NCBI RefSeq assembly: GCF_019670125.1
Contig: NZ_AP023033.1
Location: 2,903,001 to 2,967,000, forward strand
Source of the DNA: Agarivorans aestuarii
GTDB taxonomy: Bacteria > Pseudomonadota > Gammaproteobacteria > Enterobacterales > Celerinatantimonadaceae
DNA: 64,000 bases
Reading direction: 5' to 3'
In this document: one piece after another, positions 49,745 to 57,740 of the stretch
How positions within the stretch are numbered: position 1 is the stretch's first letter
Layout of the letters: each line of letters starts with the position of its first letter
The notes under the pieces: generated by a model
Seen by the model: only the letters and a program-made list of their open reading frames with translations
The model's database searches: none
Told to the model about the DNA's origin: nothing
Program-made: the position numbers and the translations under genes

Positions 49745-51046
49745 ATGAGTGAACTAAGCAAACAAGCTGGAACAGCAAGATACGCCGAAGAACAAAACCA
49801 GAGACGTAACGATCATCGCAGCGTTTGGCAGCGAGACAGAGCGCGAATTTTGCATTCCGCAGCCTTTCGTCGCCTGCAAAACAAAACCCAAGTCCTTAGT
49901 ATTGGCAACAATGATTTCTACCGCACTCGCCTCACCCACTCCTTAGAAGTGGCGCAAATTGGCACCGGCATTGTTGGCCACATTAGTGCTAACAATCAGC
50001 CACAAAACAGGCTATTGCCCGAGCTAAACCTTATCGAGAGCCTTTGCTTAGCTCACGATATTGGTCATCCGCCCTTTGGCCACGGCGGTGAAGTGGCGCT
50101 CAATTACATGATGCGTGATGATGGCGGCTTTGAAGGCAACGCACAAACCTTTCGCATTCTCACCAAGCTTGAGCCTTATACTCGCGCTAATGGCATGAAC
50201 CTTACTCGGCGAACTCTGCTAGGAATAATGAAATACCCTTGCTTACTCAGCCAATTGCAAAGAAACCCTCTCCCGCCTGTGGCCAAGAGTTTTCGTCAGT
50301 TAAAAGTGGCGGACTGGGCGCCAGCTAAAGGTATTTATGATGACGACAAACACCTCTACAACTGGGTGCTTGAGAGCTTAAGCCAAGCTGACAGAACCAC
50401 CTTTGTTGGCAGTCGCAGCCTAGGCGAGACTCATCACCGTAAAACTAACTACAAATCCTTAGATTGCTCGATAATGGAGCTAGCTGATGACATTGCTTAT
50501 GGGGTGCATGATTTAGAAGACGCCATTGTGATGGGCATAGTTAGCCGACACGACTGGCAAGAACAGGTAGCTTCGGCCATTGCCGACATAAAGGATTGCT
50601 GGCTAGCAGATGAAATAGGCGGGCTGTCGGTTAAGTTATTTAGCCGACATCACTACGATCAAAAAGATGCTATTGGCAGCCTTGTTAATGGGTTTATTAC
50701 CGCTATAAGCTTACAAGCGCAAACAAAATTTGAGGAACCTCAGCTGGACTATCAGGCTAAAATGGATCCTCCCATGGCGCAAGCGCTAGATGTATTAAAA
50801 CGCTTTGTATTGCACTATGTGATTCAAACACCTGAGATAGAAATGGTTCGCTTTAAAGGCCAGCAAGTGGTTATGGAGTTATTTCAAGCTTTTGCCAGCG
50901 ACCCAGAGCGTTTACTGCCCATCAATACTCGCAGCCGTTGGTTGCAAGCAGGTGAAGACAACGAAAGCCAAGCCAGGGTGATTGCAGACTACATCGCGGG
51001 CATGACAGACGACTATGCAAACCGTTTATTTCAAACACTTTTTTAG
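49745..51046 (+). CDS. dgt: dGTP triphosphohydrolase (anti-phage dGTPase type)
   Basis: HD-domain enzyme that splits dGTP into deoxyguanosine and triphosphate. I chose ATG 49745 ([20 protein letters not shown]), with GGGAG six bases upstream, giving 433 residues. The metal-binding HD motif is clear in [13 protein letters not shown] and [15 protein letters not shown], and RRLQNKTQV is family-typical. By size it resembles the Shewanella/Vibrio dGTPases shown to defend against phage by depleting dGTP, rather than the 505-residue E. coli Dgt. Whether this one acts in defence or housekeeping is open. It stands alone between two terminator-bounded units. Confidence 0.9.
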   Translation: MSELSKQAGTARYAEEQNQRRNDHRSVWQRDRARILHSAAFRRLQNKTQVLSIGNNDFYRTRLTHSLEVAQIGTGIVGHISANNQPQNRLLPELNLIESLCLAHDIGHPPFGHGGEVALNYMMRDDGGFEGNAQTFRILTKLEPYTRANGMNLTRRTLLGIMKYPCLLSQLQRNPLPPVAKSFRQLKVADWAPAKGIYDDDKHLYNWVLESLSQADRTTFVGSRSLGETHHRKTNYKSLDCSIMELADDIAYGVHDLEDAIVMGIVSRHDWQEQVASAIADIKDCWLADEIGGLSVKLFSRHHYDQKDAIGSLVNGFITAISLQAQTKFEEPQLDYQAKMDPPMAQALDVLKRFVLHYVIQTPEIEMVRFKGQQVVMELFQAFASDPERLLPINTRSRWLQAGEDNESQARVIADYIAGMTDDYANRLFQTLF

Positions 51047-51217
51047 CAATAACCTAGACAAATTGAAATAGCACCATCACTCCCAGTATATCTAGCATGT
51101 CATTAACAACACTTGCAGCAGAAGATCGCTTATTTTGCAAAAAATACAGCGATTTTTTGTTAGTTTTTCTAGCTAGACAGCAACTTTAATAAACCGTTTA
51201 CAAAGCCGTTAATTAGC

Positions 51218-51231
51218 TTGATTTCCATCAA
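51218..51231. promoter_or_regulatory. Perfect FNR box before the CBS-domain gene
   Basis: TTGATTTCCATCAA is an exact TTGAT-N4-ATCAA site. Its centre lies 41-42 bases before the start site predicted from the TAAATT -10 box at 51253-51258, which is the standard position for a class II FNR-activated promoter. Confidence 0.85.
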
Positions 51232-51289
51232 GCTCTTTTCTGGCTAACACACTAAATTTAAAGGAGAGAAAACAACAAGAGGTATCGTT

Positions 51290-51739
51290 ATGATTAAAGT
51301 AGCCGACATCATGACCACTAACCCGCATACTGCTTTTGAGCAGACCACGCTTGAAGAAGCTATTAGCCTGTGTAACGAACACAAAATTCGCCATCTCCCT
51401 ATAGTGGATAGTCAGCAACACCTTATTGGTTTAGTGAGCGAACGAACCTTACTAGCCGCACAAGAATCAAACCTTAGCAAAACTTCCGAATCCCAGCGCC
51501 GCGCACATGAACAGCAAATAATGCTCAAACACATTATGTTGACCAAGTTGCATACCGTAGATGCAGCGGCAGGGGTTGGACAAGCCGCTAAGCACATCGA
51601 GCGGCATCGCATTGGATGCCTGCCAGTAGTAGAAGGTAAGAAGCTGATCGGAATAATTACCGATACTGACTTTGTAGGTGTTGCAATATCATTGCTAGAA
51701 ATGCTTGCAGAACAAGAGCCTTTAAGCCCTGACGCATAA
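51290..51739 (+). CDS. Two-CBS-domain protein, anaerobically regulated
   Basis: A 149-residue protein made of two CBS domains (about 1-60 and 78-140): VADIMTTNPHTAFEQTTLEE, LPIVDSQQHLIGLVSERTLL, then IMLTKLHTVDAAAGVGQAAK and LPVVEGKKLIGIITDTDFVG. Such proteins bind adenine nucleotides and report on energy state, but no partner domain is attached here. A ribosome site AAGGAGAG lies 22-29 bases before ATG, with a second weaker one nearer. The perfect FNR box suggests induction without oxygen. The exact target is unknown. Confidence 0.88.
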   Translation: MIKVADIMTTNPHTAFEQTTLEEAISLCNEHKIRHLPIVDSQQHLIGLVSERTLLAAQESNLSKTSESQRRAHEQQIMLKHIMLTKLHTVDAAAGVGQAAKHIERHRIGCLPVVEGKKLIGIITDTDFVGVAISLLEMLAEQEPLSPDA

Positions 51740-51767
51740 GGTAATATTACAACAATATTTCAGCATT

Positions 51768-51859
51768 AGCGTGACACACAGCTAAGTAAATTAGAAAAAA
51801 CCTGTATATTTTAGTAAAAAAATTACAAAAACAGGTTGTTTTGTGAGCTTTGTCACGCT
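51768..51859. repeat. Nested inverted repeat
   Basis: The outer 9-bp arms AGCGTGACA (51768-51776) and TGTCACGCT (51851-51859) are perfect. The inner 7-bp arms AACCTGT (51799-51805) and ACAGGTT (51831-51837) nest within them. The right outer arm overlaps the CRP-like site. It could be a cruciform, an operator pair, or the CBS gene's 3' structure. Confidence 0.5.
51842..51857. promoter_or_regulatory. CRP-like site
   Basis: TGTGAGCTTTGTCACG matches TGTGA-N6-TCACA in nine of ten core bases. It lies about 35 bases before the predicted start of the candidate small RNA and overlaps its possible -35 box, so activation or repression are both possible. Confidence 0.55.
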
Positions 51860-51883
51860 AAGATTAATCCATAAATTGCTTGG

Positions 51884-52031
51884 CGCTCTCATCCTATGGC
51901 GTCGCATTCAGCCGATACTGAATTTGTCGATTTATGGGGCCACTAATCGCCCCTGCTATTGTGCTCTTAGCGATAGCACGTATTAGTCATTCCTTATGTT
52001 TTTTTGTCCAGCCTTGAGCTGGATTTTTTTT
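51884..52031 (+). ncRNA. Candidate intergenic small RNA
   Basis: No reading frame covers this stretch. Three hairpins follow one another: ATTCAG/CTGAAT (51906-51923), GGGGC/GCCCC (51936-51953) and GTGCT/AGCAC (51961-51979). An intrinsic terminator ends it at 52031. A possible promoter TTGTCA-16-TAAATT (51850-51877) would start a transcript near 51884, about 148 bases long. It matches no RNA family I know (not Spot 42, CyaR, CsrB or GlmZ by eye). The alternative is a long 3' UTR of the CBS-domain gene, and the 5' end is only a guess. Confidence 0.5.
52007..52031 (+). terminator. Strong intrinsic terminator
   Basis: TCCAGC pairs with GCTGGA around a CTTGA loop, followed by eight Ts. It lies 268 bases after the CBS gene stop, too far to be a simple end of that gene, and supports a separate transcript. 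Confidence 0.92.
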
Positions 52032-52166
52032 GTCTGCAATTCTCCCACAGTCAATTTCAATCACCTTCACTTTTTTAACAAAAGCCAAACCAAGCCCACA
52101 GCAGCAGTGGTAAGCTATTGATTGCAACTATTCTCACCAATCAAGCTTGTTAAGGATTTTAAAGCT

Positions 52167-53003
52167 ATGATGCTTCGCTTCACCCCGCTATTACTCACCT
52201 TATTAGCAACTATCGCCCAAGCTTTCGATCAGGGAGAAACCATAAACATACCAATGACCGAGCAAGGTCTGCTGTGGGATAAGCAAATTCAGTTAGAAGC
52301 AACCTTATATAAACCCGCAGGCGAAGGCCCTTTTCCACTGGTCATCTTTAACCATGGTTCTACTGGGCCCGGCGTAATAGCCAACACACTAACCATTAAG
52401 CCATGGGGATTTGGCGCTTACTTAAACAAACACAACATTGCTTTGCTAATACCAATGCGACGAGGCAGAGGTGCATCACAAGGCAGTTATAATGAATCTT
52501 ACAATTGCAGTGTAAATAGCGTTGAGTCGGGCATTAACTATGCTTCGCAAAGCTTAGATGCCACCATGCAATACCTGCAGCAACAAACTTGGCTAGACCA
52601 AGAAAAAATTGTTATTAGTGGTCATTCTCGAGGAGGATTGTTATCGGTAGTTTACGCAGCTAAACACCCTCAAAAGTTTAAAGGCGTAGTTAATTTTTCC
52701 GGCGGTTGGATGGGTGGCCAATGCCAAATCAAAACCCCACTTGCGAGTAATCAAGGCCTGTTTAGCCAGGCAGCTAAAAACAACCCACTCCCTCACTTAT
52801 TTTTGTATGGCCGAAACGATCCTTATTACTCAGATAGTGAAATTGAAAGCTACGCTCAAGCTTTTAAGGAAGCCGGCGGACAGATAGATTTTCAGTTTTA
52901 TTATCTAGGCTCATCAGCAAACGGCCACGCACTTTTTTATGAACATAGTGACTATTGGATTGAAGGTTTTAAGCAATACATGCAACAACTGGATTTAATG
53001 TAG
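52167..53003 (+). CDS. Exported alpha/beta hydrolase, dienelactone hydrolase-like
   Basis: From ATG 52167 (AAGGA about 10 bases upstream) it has 278 residues. The N-terminal MMLRFTPLLLTLLATIAQAF is a signal peptide, so it should act in the periplasm or outside. The core has the hydrolase fold with nucleophile elbow GHSRGG near 152-157, likely acid in YGRNDPYYSD and His in SSANGHALF. The oxyanion region reads FNHGSTGP. Two paired cysteines (SYNCSV, GGQCQI) suit an exported protein. Substrate unknown; esterase or peptidase activity is possible. Confidence 0.82.
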   Translation: MMLRFTPLLLTLLATIAQAFDQGETINIPMTEQGLLWDKQIQLEATLYKPAGEGPFPLVIFNHGSTGPGVIANTLTIKPWGFGAYLNKHNIALLIPMRRGRGASQGSYNESYNCSVNSVESGINYASQSLDATMQYLQQQTWLDQEKIVISGHSRGGLLSVVYAAKHPQKFKGVVNFSGGWMGGQCQIKTPLASNQGLFSQAAKNNPLPHLFLYGRNDPYYSDSEIESYAQAFKEAGGQIDFQFYYLGSSANGHALFYEHSDYWIEGFKQYMQQLDLM

Positions 53004-53045
53004 CTAAAGCTGCCTAAGTGCCGCTACCTAATATATGCTTAGTGA

Positions 53046-53633
53046 ATGAACTATTTAGCTCACTTTCAGATTGCACAGCATACTAACACGTCTATTGTGG
53101 GCGCTTTTCTGGGCGACTTTGTAAAAGGACAAAACTGGCAGAGTTACCACAGCGAGGTACAACTCGGTATCAAGCTCCACCGTAAAATAGATAGCTTTAC
53201 CGATCAGCAAGTCAATCATCTGGGTTTAGCTCACTGTTTTCAAGCCAGTTTAAGGCGCTACTCTGGTATAGCTCTAGACGTGTATTTCGACTACTTGCTG
53301 AGTTTGCACTGGCAACGTTTTTCTACCAACTCGCGTTCTGAGTTTATAAGCCAGTGTTATGAAGAACTCCAGCACTTTCCATTAACAGGCAAAGCCAAAC
53401 ATACCGCCAGCCATATGCGTGAATATAATTGGTTAGAACAATACCAGCATCAAGACAGTGTTGCCGGCACCTTACGCGCTATAAGCCGGCGCCTGCGCCG
53501 CCCAGTGAAGCTAGAGCTACTCTACGAGGGTATACTTTGCCACTCTGCAGAACTTGAGGCAGCATTTTTAGCGCTATACCCCAAGGTGCTTCTGCACGCT
53601 CAAAAATTTGTGAGCAACTATCAGCCGAAATAA
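53046..53633 (+). CDS. acpH: Acyl carrier protein phosphodiesterase AcpH
   Basis: Removes the phosphopantetheine arm from ACP. The 195 residues begin MNYLAHFQIAQHTNTSIVGA and contain FLGDFVKG and LHRKIDSFTD, the conserved DUF479/AcpH segments with metal-binding Asp and His. It is separated by 42 bases from the hydrolase gene in the same direction. Its stop codon is the first half of a 6-bp duplication made by the inserted element that follows, and the encoded C-terminus is not disturbed. Confidence 0.9.
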   Translation: MNYLAHFQIAQHTNTSIVGAFLGDFVKGQNWQSYHSEVQLGIKLHRKIDSFTDQQVNHLGLAHCFQASLRRYSGIALDVYFDYLLSLHWQRFSTNSRSEFISQCYEELQHFPLTGKAKHTASHMREYNWLEQYQHQDSVAGTLRAISRRLRRPVKLELLYEGILCHSAELEAAFLALYPKVLLHAQKFVSNYQPK

Positions 53634-53636
53634 GTA

Positions 53637-53830
53637 ACCTGAGCTCGGGATAATAAACTGGTATCTAGCGGCTATTTTTACTTATTTCGGTGTTGAAGCT
53701 ACTTGCAATAGACCAGCTATTGGCGCGCAGCTTCGTCTTGAACTAAGTAAAACTATCTCGCCAGAAACATGAAACTAGATTAAGTACTGGCTAGTAGAGT
53801 TATCGTCACTTCCTTATCCCGAGTTCAGGT
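53637..53830. mobile_element. MITE-like element with 17-bp inverted ends
   Basis: A 194-bp element with terminal repeats ACCTGAGCTCGGGATAA (53637-53653) and its reverse complement with one mismatch (53814-53830). It is flanked by the direct repeat TAAGTA at 53631-53636 and 53831-53836, the mark of transposition. Inside, an imperfect 75-bp hairpin spans 53677-53751 (TTTACTTA...TAAGTAAA, GAAGCT...AGCTTC, CAATAG...CTATTG). No transposase frame is present, so it must move in trans. The parent transposon is not in this window. Confidence 0.85.
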
Positions 53831-53837
53831 TAAGTAG

Positions 53838-53862
53838 AAAAAGAGCAGCCCTTAGGCTGCTC
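53838..53862 (-). terminator. Intrinsic terminator after aceA
   Basis: GAGCAGCC pairs with GGCTGCTC around a four-base loop. On the minus strand it is followed by TTTTTC. It lies about 50 bases after the aceA stop. On the plus strand there is no T-run. Confidence 0.85.
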
Positions 53863-53911
53863 AAATAGGTATTACATAGCGTTTTTATTATTAGTGTCTA
53901 AGTATTAAACC

Positions 53912-55222
53912 TTAACTAAATTGCTCTTCTTCGGTAGAACCGGTTAAGGCAGTTACTGAAGATTTACCACCTTGAATCACGTTGGTTACTTGGTCAAAGT
54001 AGCCTGTACCTACCTCTTGTTGGTGAGCCACGAAGGTGTAGCCTCGGTCAGCCGCTTGGAACTCTTTCTCTTGAACCATGTTCACGTAGTGCTTCATGCC
54101 CTCACCTTGCGCATAGTTATGGGCAAGGTCAAACATGTTGTACCACATGTTATGAATACCGGCTAAGGTGATGAACTGGTACTTATAACCCATGTCGCTA
54201 AGCTCTTGCTGGAACTTAGCAATAGTTTCATCATCTAGATTCTTACGCCAGTTAAATGATGGTGAACAGTTGTAAGCTAACAGCTGACCTGGGTGCTTAG
54301 CATGAATAGCTTCGGCAAATTTGCGAGCTTCTTCCAAGCAAGGTGTTGCAGTTTCACACCAAATTAAATCGGCGTACTCTGCATAGGCTAGGCCTCGGCT
54401 AATTGCTTGATCGATACCAGCGCGCACCTTGTAGAAACCTTCTGCGGTACGTTCGCCTTCCACAAACTCAGCGTCGTATGGGTCTACATCAGAAGTTAGC
54501 AAGTCCGCGGCGTTCGCATCGGTACGAGCAATAACCAAGGTAGGAACATCAGCAACGTCAGCCGCAAAGCGTGCTGCAACCAGTTTTTGCACTGCTTCTT
54601 GGGTTGGAACCAGTACCTTACCACCCATGTGACCACATTTTTTAACTGAAGCAAGTTGATCTTCAAAGTGAACACCAGCAGCACCTGCTTTGATCATGTT
54701 CTTCATTAGCTCAAAGGCGTTTAACACCCCGCCAAAACCCGCTTCTGCGTCGGCAACAATTGGCAAGAAGTAGTCTAAGCCACCATTTGCAGGAGACAGA
54801 CCATTGGCCCATTGAATTTGGTCGGCACGTTGGAAAGAGTTGTTAATGCGCTCAACCACTTTAGGCACGGAGTCTACTGGGTATAGCGATTGATCAGGGT
54901 ACATACTAGAGGCAGAGTTATTATCGGCGGCAACCTGCCACCCTGATAAGTAGATAGCTTCGATGCCCGCTTTAGCTTGCTGAACGGCTTGGCCGCCGGT
55001 TAAAGCGCCTAAACAGTTAACATAACCCTTTTTAGCTTGGCCATTTACTAAGGTCCATAACTTCTCGGCGCCACGTCGAGCAATGGTATTTTCAGGGATA
55101 ATAGAACCACGCAGTTTCACTACTTCTTCAGCAGTATAAGGACGCTTAACGCCTTTCCAGCGAGGGTTCTCTGCCCAGTCTTTTTCTAATGCTTGAATTT
55201 GCTGTTCTCTTGTTAATGTCAT
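53912..55222 (-). CDS. aceA: Isocitrate lyase
   Basis: First enzyme of the glyoxylate shunt, cutting isocitrate to glyoxylate and succinate, used for growth on acetate or fatty acids. The catalytic motif [13 protein letters not shown] is near 192-204. The start ATG 55222 has GAGGG seven bases upstream and gives 436 residues, the normal size. A TTG two codons earlier has poor spacing. No aceB is beside it. A very long upstream region with PsrA-like sites precedes it. Confidence 0.97.
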   Translation of the reverse strand: MTLTREQQIQALEKDWAENPRWKGVKRPYTAEEVVKLRGSIIPENTIARRGAEKLWTLVNGQAKKGYVNCLGALTGGQAVQQAKAGIEAIYLSGWQVAADNNSASSMYPDQSLYPVDSVPKVVERINNSFQRADQIQWANGLSPANGGLDYFLPIVADAEAGFGGVLNAFELMKNMIKAGAAGVHFEDQLASVKKCGHMGGKVLVPTQEAVQKLVAARFAADVADVPTLVIARTDANAADLLTSDVDPYDAEFVEGERTAEGFYKVRAGIDQAISRGLAYAEYADLIWCETATPCLEEARKFAEAIHAKHPGQLLAYNCSPSFNWRKNLDDETIAKFQQELSDMGYKYQFITLAGIHNMWYNMFDLAHNYAQGEGMKHYVNMVQEKEFQAADRGYTFVAHQQEVGTGYFDQVTNVIQGGKSSVTALTGSTEEEQFS

Positions 55223-55664
55223 GTTCAATCCCTCTTAGACTCTATTCCTCGATACAAGTAGTTTGTATCACTCATTCACGTAGTTTTTTGGTACCGCTAT
55301 TTGTGCGGTTACTCTTTAATTAATGCCAAGCAACATAGGCTTGGAAAATACAACTCGATACTTTTAACTTTTGCTTTTTTTGTCTAAAAGTACCGAGCTA
55401 AGTTTGGAGCGCCGTATCAGCATTATTGTTGCTTTTGACTGTGGCTTTTGCTCCTTGTCTAGCCTTGTTATTAAGCTCGTTGGCCACTGCTTATTAACCT
55501 GGTCGGCTTTATTTAGCTAAGTGTTCACCTGTTTGTAAATTGCCACTGTATCTAACGTAAATTGCGACCCAAACATGTAGCTTTTACGTAGTTGTAATTA
55601 CAGTTACAAAAATAAAACAGCCTCAACGATAAACACCAAACCTTGTCTTAAATCGAGAAATAAA

Positions 55665-55680
55665 TTAAACAACCGTTTAA
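55665..55680. promoter_or_regulatory. PsrA-like operator 1 before aceA
   Basis: TTAAACAACCGTTTAA has perfect arms TTAAAC/GTTTAA around four bases, the form I recall for PsrA fatty-acid regulators of Shewanella and relatives. It lies about 440 bases before the aceA start. Confidence 0.55.
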
Positions 55681-55961
55681 AAACCTCCCCAAGACCCTGT
55701 TTTTTATAACACCCGCAAAAACAAAAGCAAAGCTTTATTTAAAGTATTAACTCTAATTAATTAACAAACGGGTAACCTTTCGTTTACTACCTTTGTCGCA
55801 AAAAGAAATTAAATTACGTAATTTAAATACCAATTAACGTTTGGGTTAGCTAAATGCCAACAAGCAATTAACGTTTACGTAAAGGGAAGAGTGTTAAGTA
55901 AGGCTCTGAGAAGGACAATTAGACGAAAGTTACATCATATTAAATAAGCACTTACAGCCTG

Positions 55962-55981
55962 TTTTAAACAACAGTTTAAAA
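55962..55981. promoter_or_regulatory. PsrA-like operator 2 before aceA
   Basis: TTTTAAACAACAGTTTAAAA has perfect 8-bp arms around AACA, a stronger match than site 1. It lies about 300 bases further upstream, between aceA and the phoU terminator. Confidence 0.55.
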
Positions 55982-56119
55982 TTGAGTTGACAGTGAAATA
56001 TTCGCCAGCTAAGAGACCAAAGATACAAAACCAGGAAAAGTTGTTATTAAACAGAAATGCATTTTTGAAGAGATCAGACCAGAAAAGTGAAAAAATTTTA
56101 GGTATTTTTCTCTATAAAC

Positions 56120-56148
56120 AAAAAAGCTGGCAAATCGCCAGCTTTTTT
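56120..56148 (-). terminator. Bidirectional-type terminator after phoU
   Basis: GCTGGC pairs with GCCAGC around AAATC, and the stem is extended by runs of A and T on both sides. It lies 19 bases after the phoU stop and could work from either side. Confidence 0.92.
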
Positions 56149-56166
56149 CGCTCGAAAATTTTAAGC

Positions 56167-56871
56167 TTAAAGCAGCTTTTCCACTTCATCGCCGGCTAAA
56201 TGGCGAATATCTTTACCTCTTACGAAGTAGATAATGTACTCGGCAATGTTTTGGCAACGGTCACCCACTCGCTCAATAGCACGTGCAGCATTTAATGCAT
56301 CTAGCACTTGAGGAATAGAACGCGGGTCTTCCATCATGTAAGTCATCAACTCACGAATAAGACGCTCGTATTCTTTATCCACCTTTTTATCTTCTTGGTG
56401 AACACTCCACGCCATATCTACATCCATACGTGCAAAACCATCTAACACGTCATGCAGCATTTTGGCGGTGTGTTGACCCAAGTGCTCCAAGCTGGTTAGA
56501 GACGCTTTAAGCGGTTTATCCATGTTACGCTCAACCATACGAGCAATGCTTTCTGCTGCATCGCCAATACGCTCTAAATCAGCAATGGTTTTAATAATCG
56601 CCATTACAATGCGTAAGTCACTAGCAGCAGGTTGGCGCTTAGCAATAATGCGAGTGCACTCTTCATCAATAGCAACTTCAAAAGAATTTACTTTGCTGTC
56701 GGTGCTAATCACCTTGCTCACCAACTCTGCGTCTGGTCGGCTTAACAGGCTAAGGGCATCTATCAGTTGCTGCTCAACTAAACCACCCATTGCCATAATT
56801 TGATTGCGCACATGATCTAGTTCAGCATTAAACTGACCAGATATGTGTTTGTTCATGTTTAACTTATCCAT
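56167..56871 (-). CDS. phoU: Phosphate-signalling protein PhoU
   Basis: Links the Pst transporter to the PhoR kinase and represses the Pho response when phosphate is ample. The 234 residues are all helical in two PhoU repeats, with the metal-binding type motifs [20 protein letters not shown] near 50-69 and [20 protein letters not shown]-like text near 195-212. ATG 56871 is preceded by AGGA. It is the last gene of the pst operon. Confidence 0.96.
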   Translation of the reverse strand: MDKLNMNKHISGQFNAELDHVRNQIMAMGGLVEQQLIDALSLLSRPDAELVSKVISTDSKVNSFEVAIDEECTRIIAKRQPAASDLRIVMAIIKTIADLERIGDAAESIARMVERNMDKPLKASLTSLEHLGQHTAKMLHDVLDGFARMDVDMAWSVHQEDKKVDKEYERLIRELMTYMMEDPRSIPQVLDALNAARAIERVGDRCQNIAEYIIYFVRGKDIRHLAGDEVEKLL

Positions 56872-56895
56872 ATCTTTTCCTCAGCGACGGTTGGA

Positions 56896-57714
56896 TTAAC
56901 CGTAACGGCCTGTAATGTAATCTTCGGTTTGCTTCTTCGCTGGTGTTGTAAACAAGGTATTGGTATCAGCATATTCCACCATGTCGCCCATATACATAAA
57001 GGCTGTTTGGTCTGATACTCGCGCTGCTTGTTGCATGTTGTGAGTTACAATCACCACGGTGTAACGACTCTTAAGGTCGTTAATCAACTCTTCAATCGTC
57101 AATGTAGAAATTGGGTCAAGCGCTGATGTTGGTTCATCCAATAATAGCACTTCAGGCTCAATCGCAATGGCGCGGGCAATCACTAAACGCTGTTGCTGAC
57201 CACCAGATAAACCAAAGGCATTCTCGTGCAAACGGTCTTTTACCTCTTCCCACAAGGCTGCACCGCGTAATGAGCGCTCTACGGCTTCATCTAATACGCG
57301 GCGATCTTTAATCCCTTGTAGGCGTAAACCATATACTACATTCTCGTAAATAGACTTCGGGAATGGGTTTGGACGCTGAAACACCATACCTACGTTACGA
57401 CGCAGTGCGGCTACGTCTACGCTTTTATCGTAAATGTTTTGTCCGTGCAGCAATATCTCACCGCTAATCTTACAAATATCAACCAAGTCATTCATACGGT
57501 TAATACAGCGCAGTAAGGTTGATTTACCGCAGCCCGACGGGCCAATAAAGGCGGTAACTTGCCCTTTCGGGATCTTCATCGACACATCGAACAATGCTTG
57601 TTTGTTGCCGTAGTAAAGATCAAGGTTCTTTACTTCCAATGCAGTTTGCTCTGCCGTTAAGTTAGCCAAATCTAATTTAGTATCTCGACTATTTTCTGTA
57701 TTCAAAGAAATCAT
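56896..57714 (-). CDS. pstB: Phosphate ABC transporter ATPase PstB
   Basis: ATPase of high-affinity phosphate uptake, 272 residues. Walker A is [20 protein letters not shown] near 58-77, the signature [20 protein letters not shown], and Walker [14 protein letters not shown]. The N-terminal 25 residues before the ABC fold are a variable leader. It lies between pstA and phoU with short gaps. Confidence 0.97.
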   Translation of the reverse strand: MISLNTENSRDTKLDLANLTAEQTALEVKNLDLYYGNKQALFDVSMKIPKGQVTAFIGPSGCGKSTLLRCINRMNDLVDICKISGEILLHGQNIYDKSVDVAALRRNVGMVFQRPNPFPKSIYENVVYGLRLQGIKDRRVLDEAVERSLRGAALWEEVKDRLHENAFGLSGGQQQRLVIARAIAIEPEVLLLDEPTSALDPISTLTIEELINDLKSRYTVVIVTHNMQQAARVSDQTAFMYMGDMVEYADTNTLFTTPAKKQTEDYITGRYG

Positions 57715-57740
57715 TTTTTTTCCTACAAATTGCCGTTAGC

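Larger units (their letters stand above)
51740..52166 (+). other. Non-coding region with RNA-like structure
   Basis: These 427 bases have no gene. They hold a nested inverted repeat (51768-51859), a CRP-like site, a run of hairpins ending in an intrinsic terminator (listed separately), and about 135 plain AT-rich bases before the hydrolase gene, where its promoter should lie. Confidence 0.7.
55223..56119. other. Long AT-rich region between aceA and phoU
   Basis: About 900 bases without a convincing gene, unusual in this dense window. It holds two PsrA-like palindromes (listed), an 18-bp perfect palindrome TTAAATTACGTAATTTAA at 55809-55826, and two copies of AATTAACGTTT about 33 bases apart near 55832 and 55865. 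A 70-codon frame at 55987-56199 runs through the phoU terminator and is probably chance. The region likely serves as aceA's control region, with a long leader possible. Confidence 0.6.

Noticed and set aside
55987-56199. 70-codon frame between aceA and phoU
   Set aside because: It reads through the phoU terminator into the phoU 3' end, has no ribosome site and shows Lys/Gln/Phe-rich chance composition.
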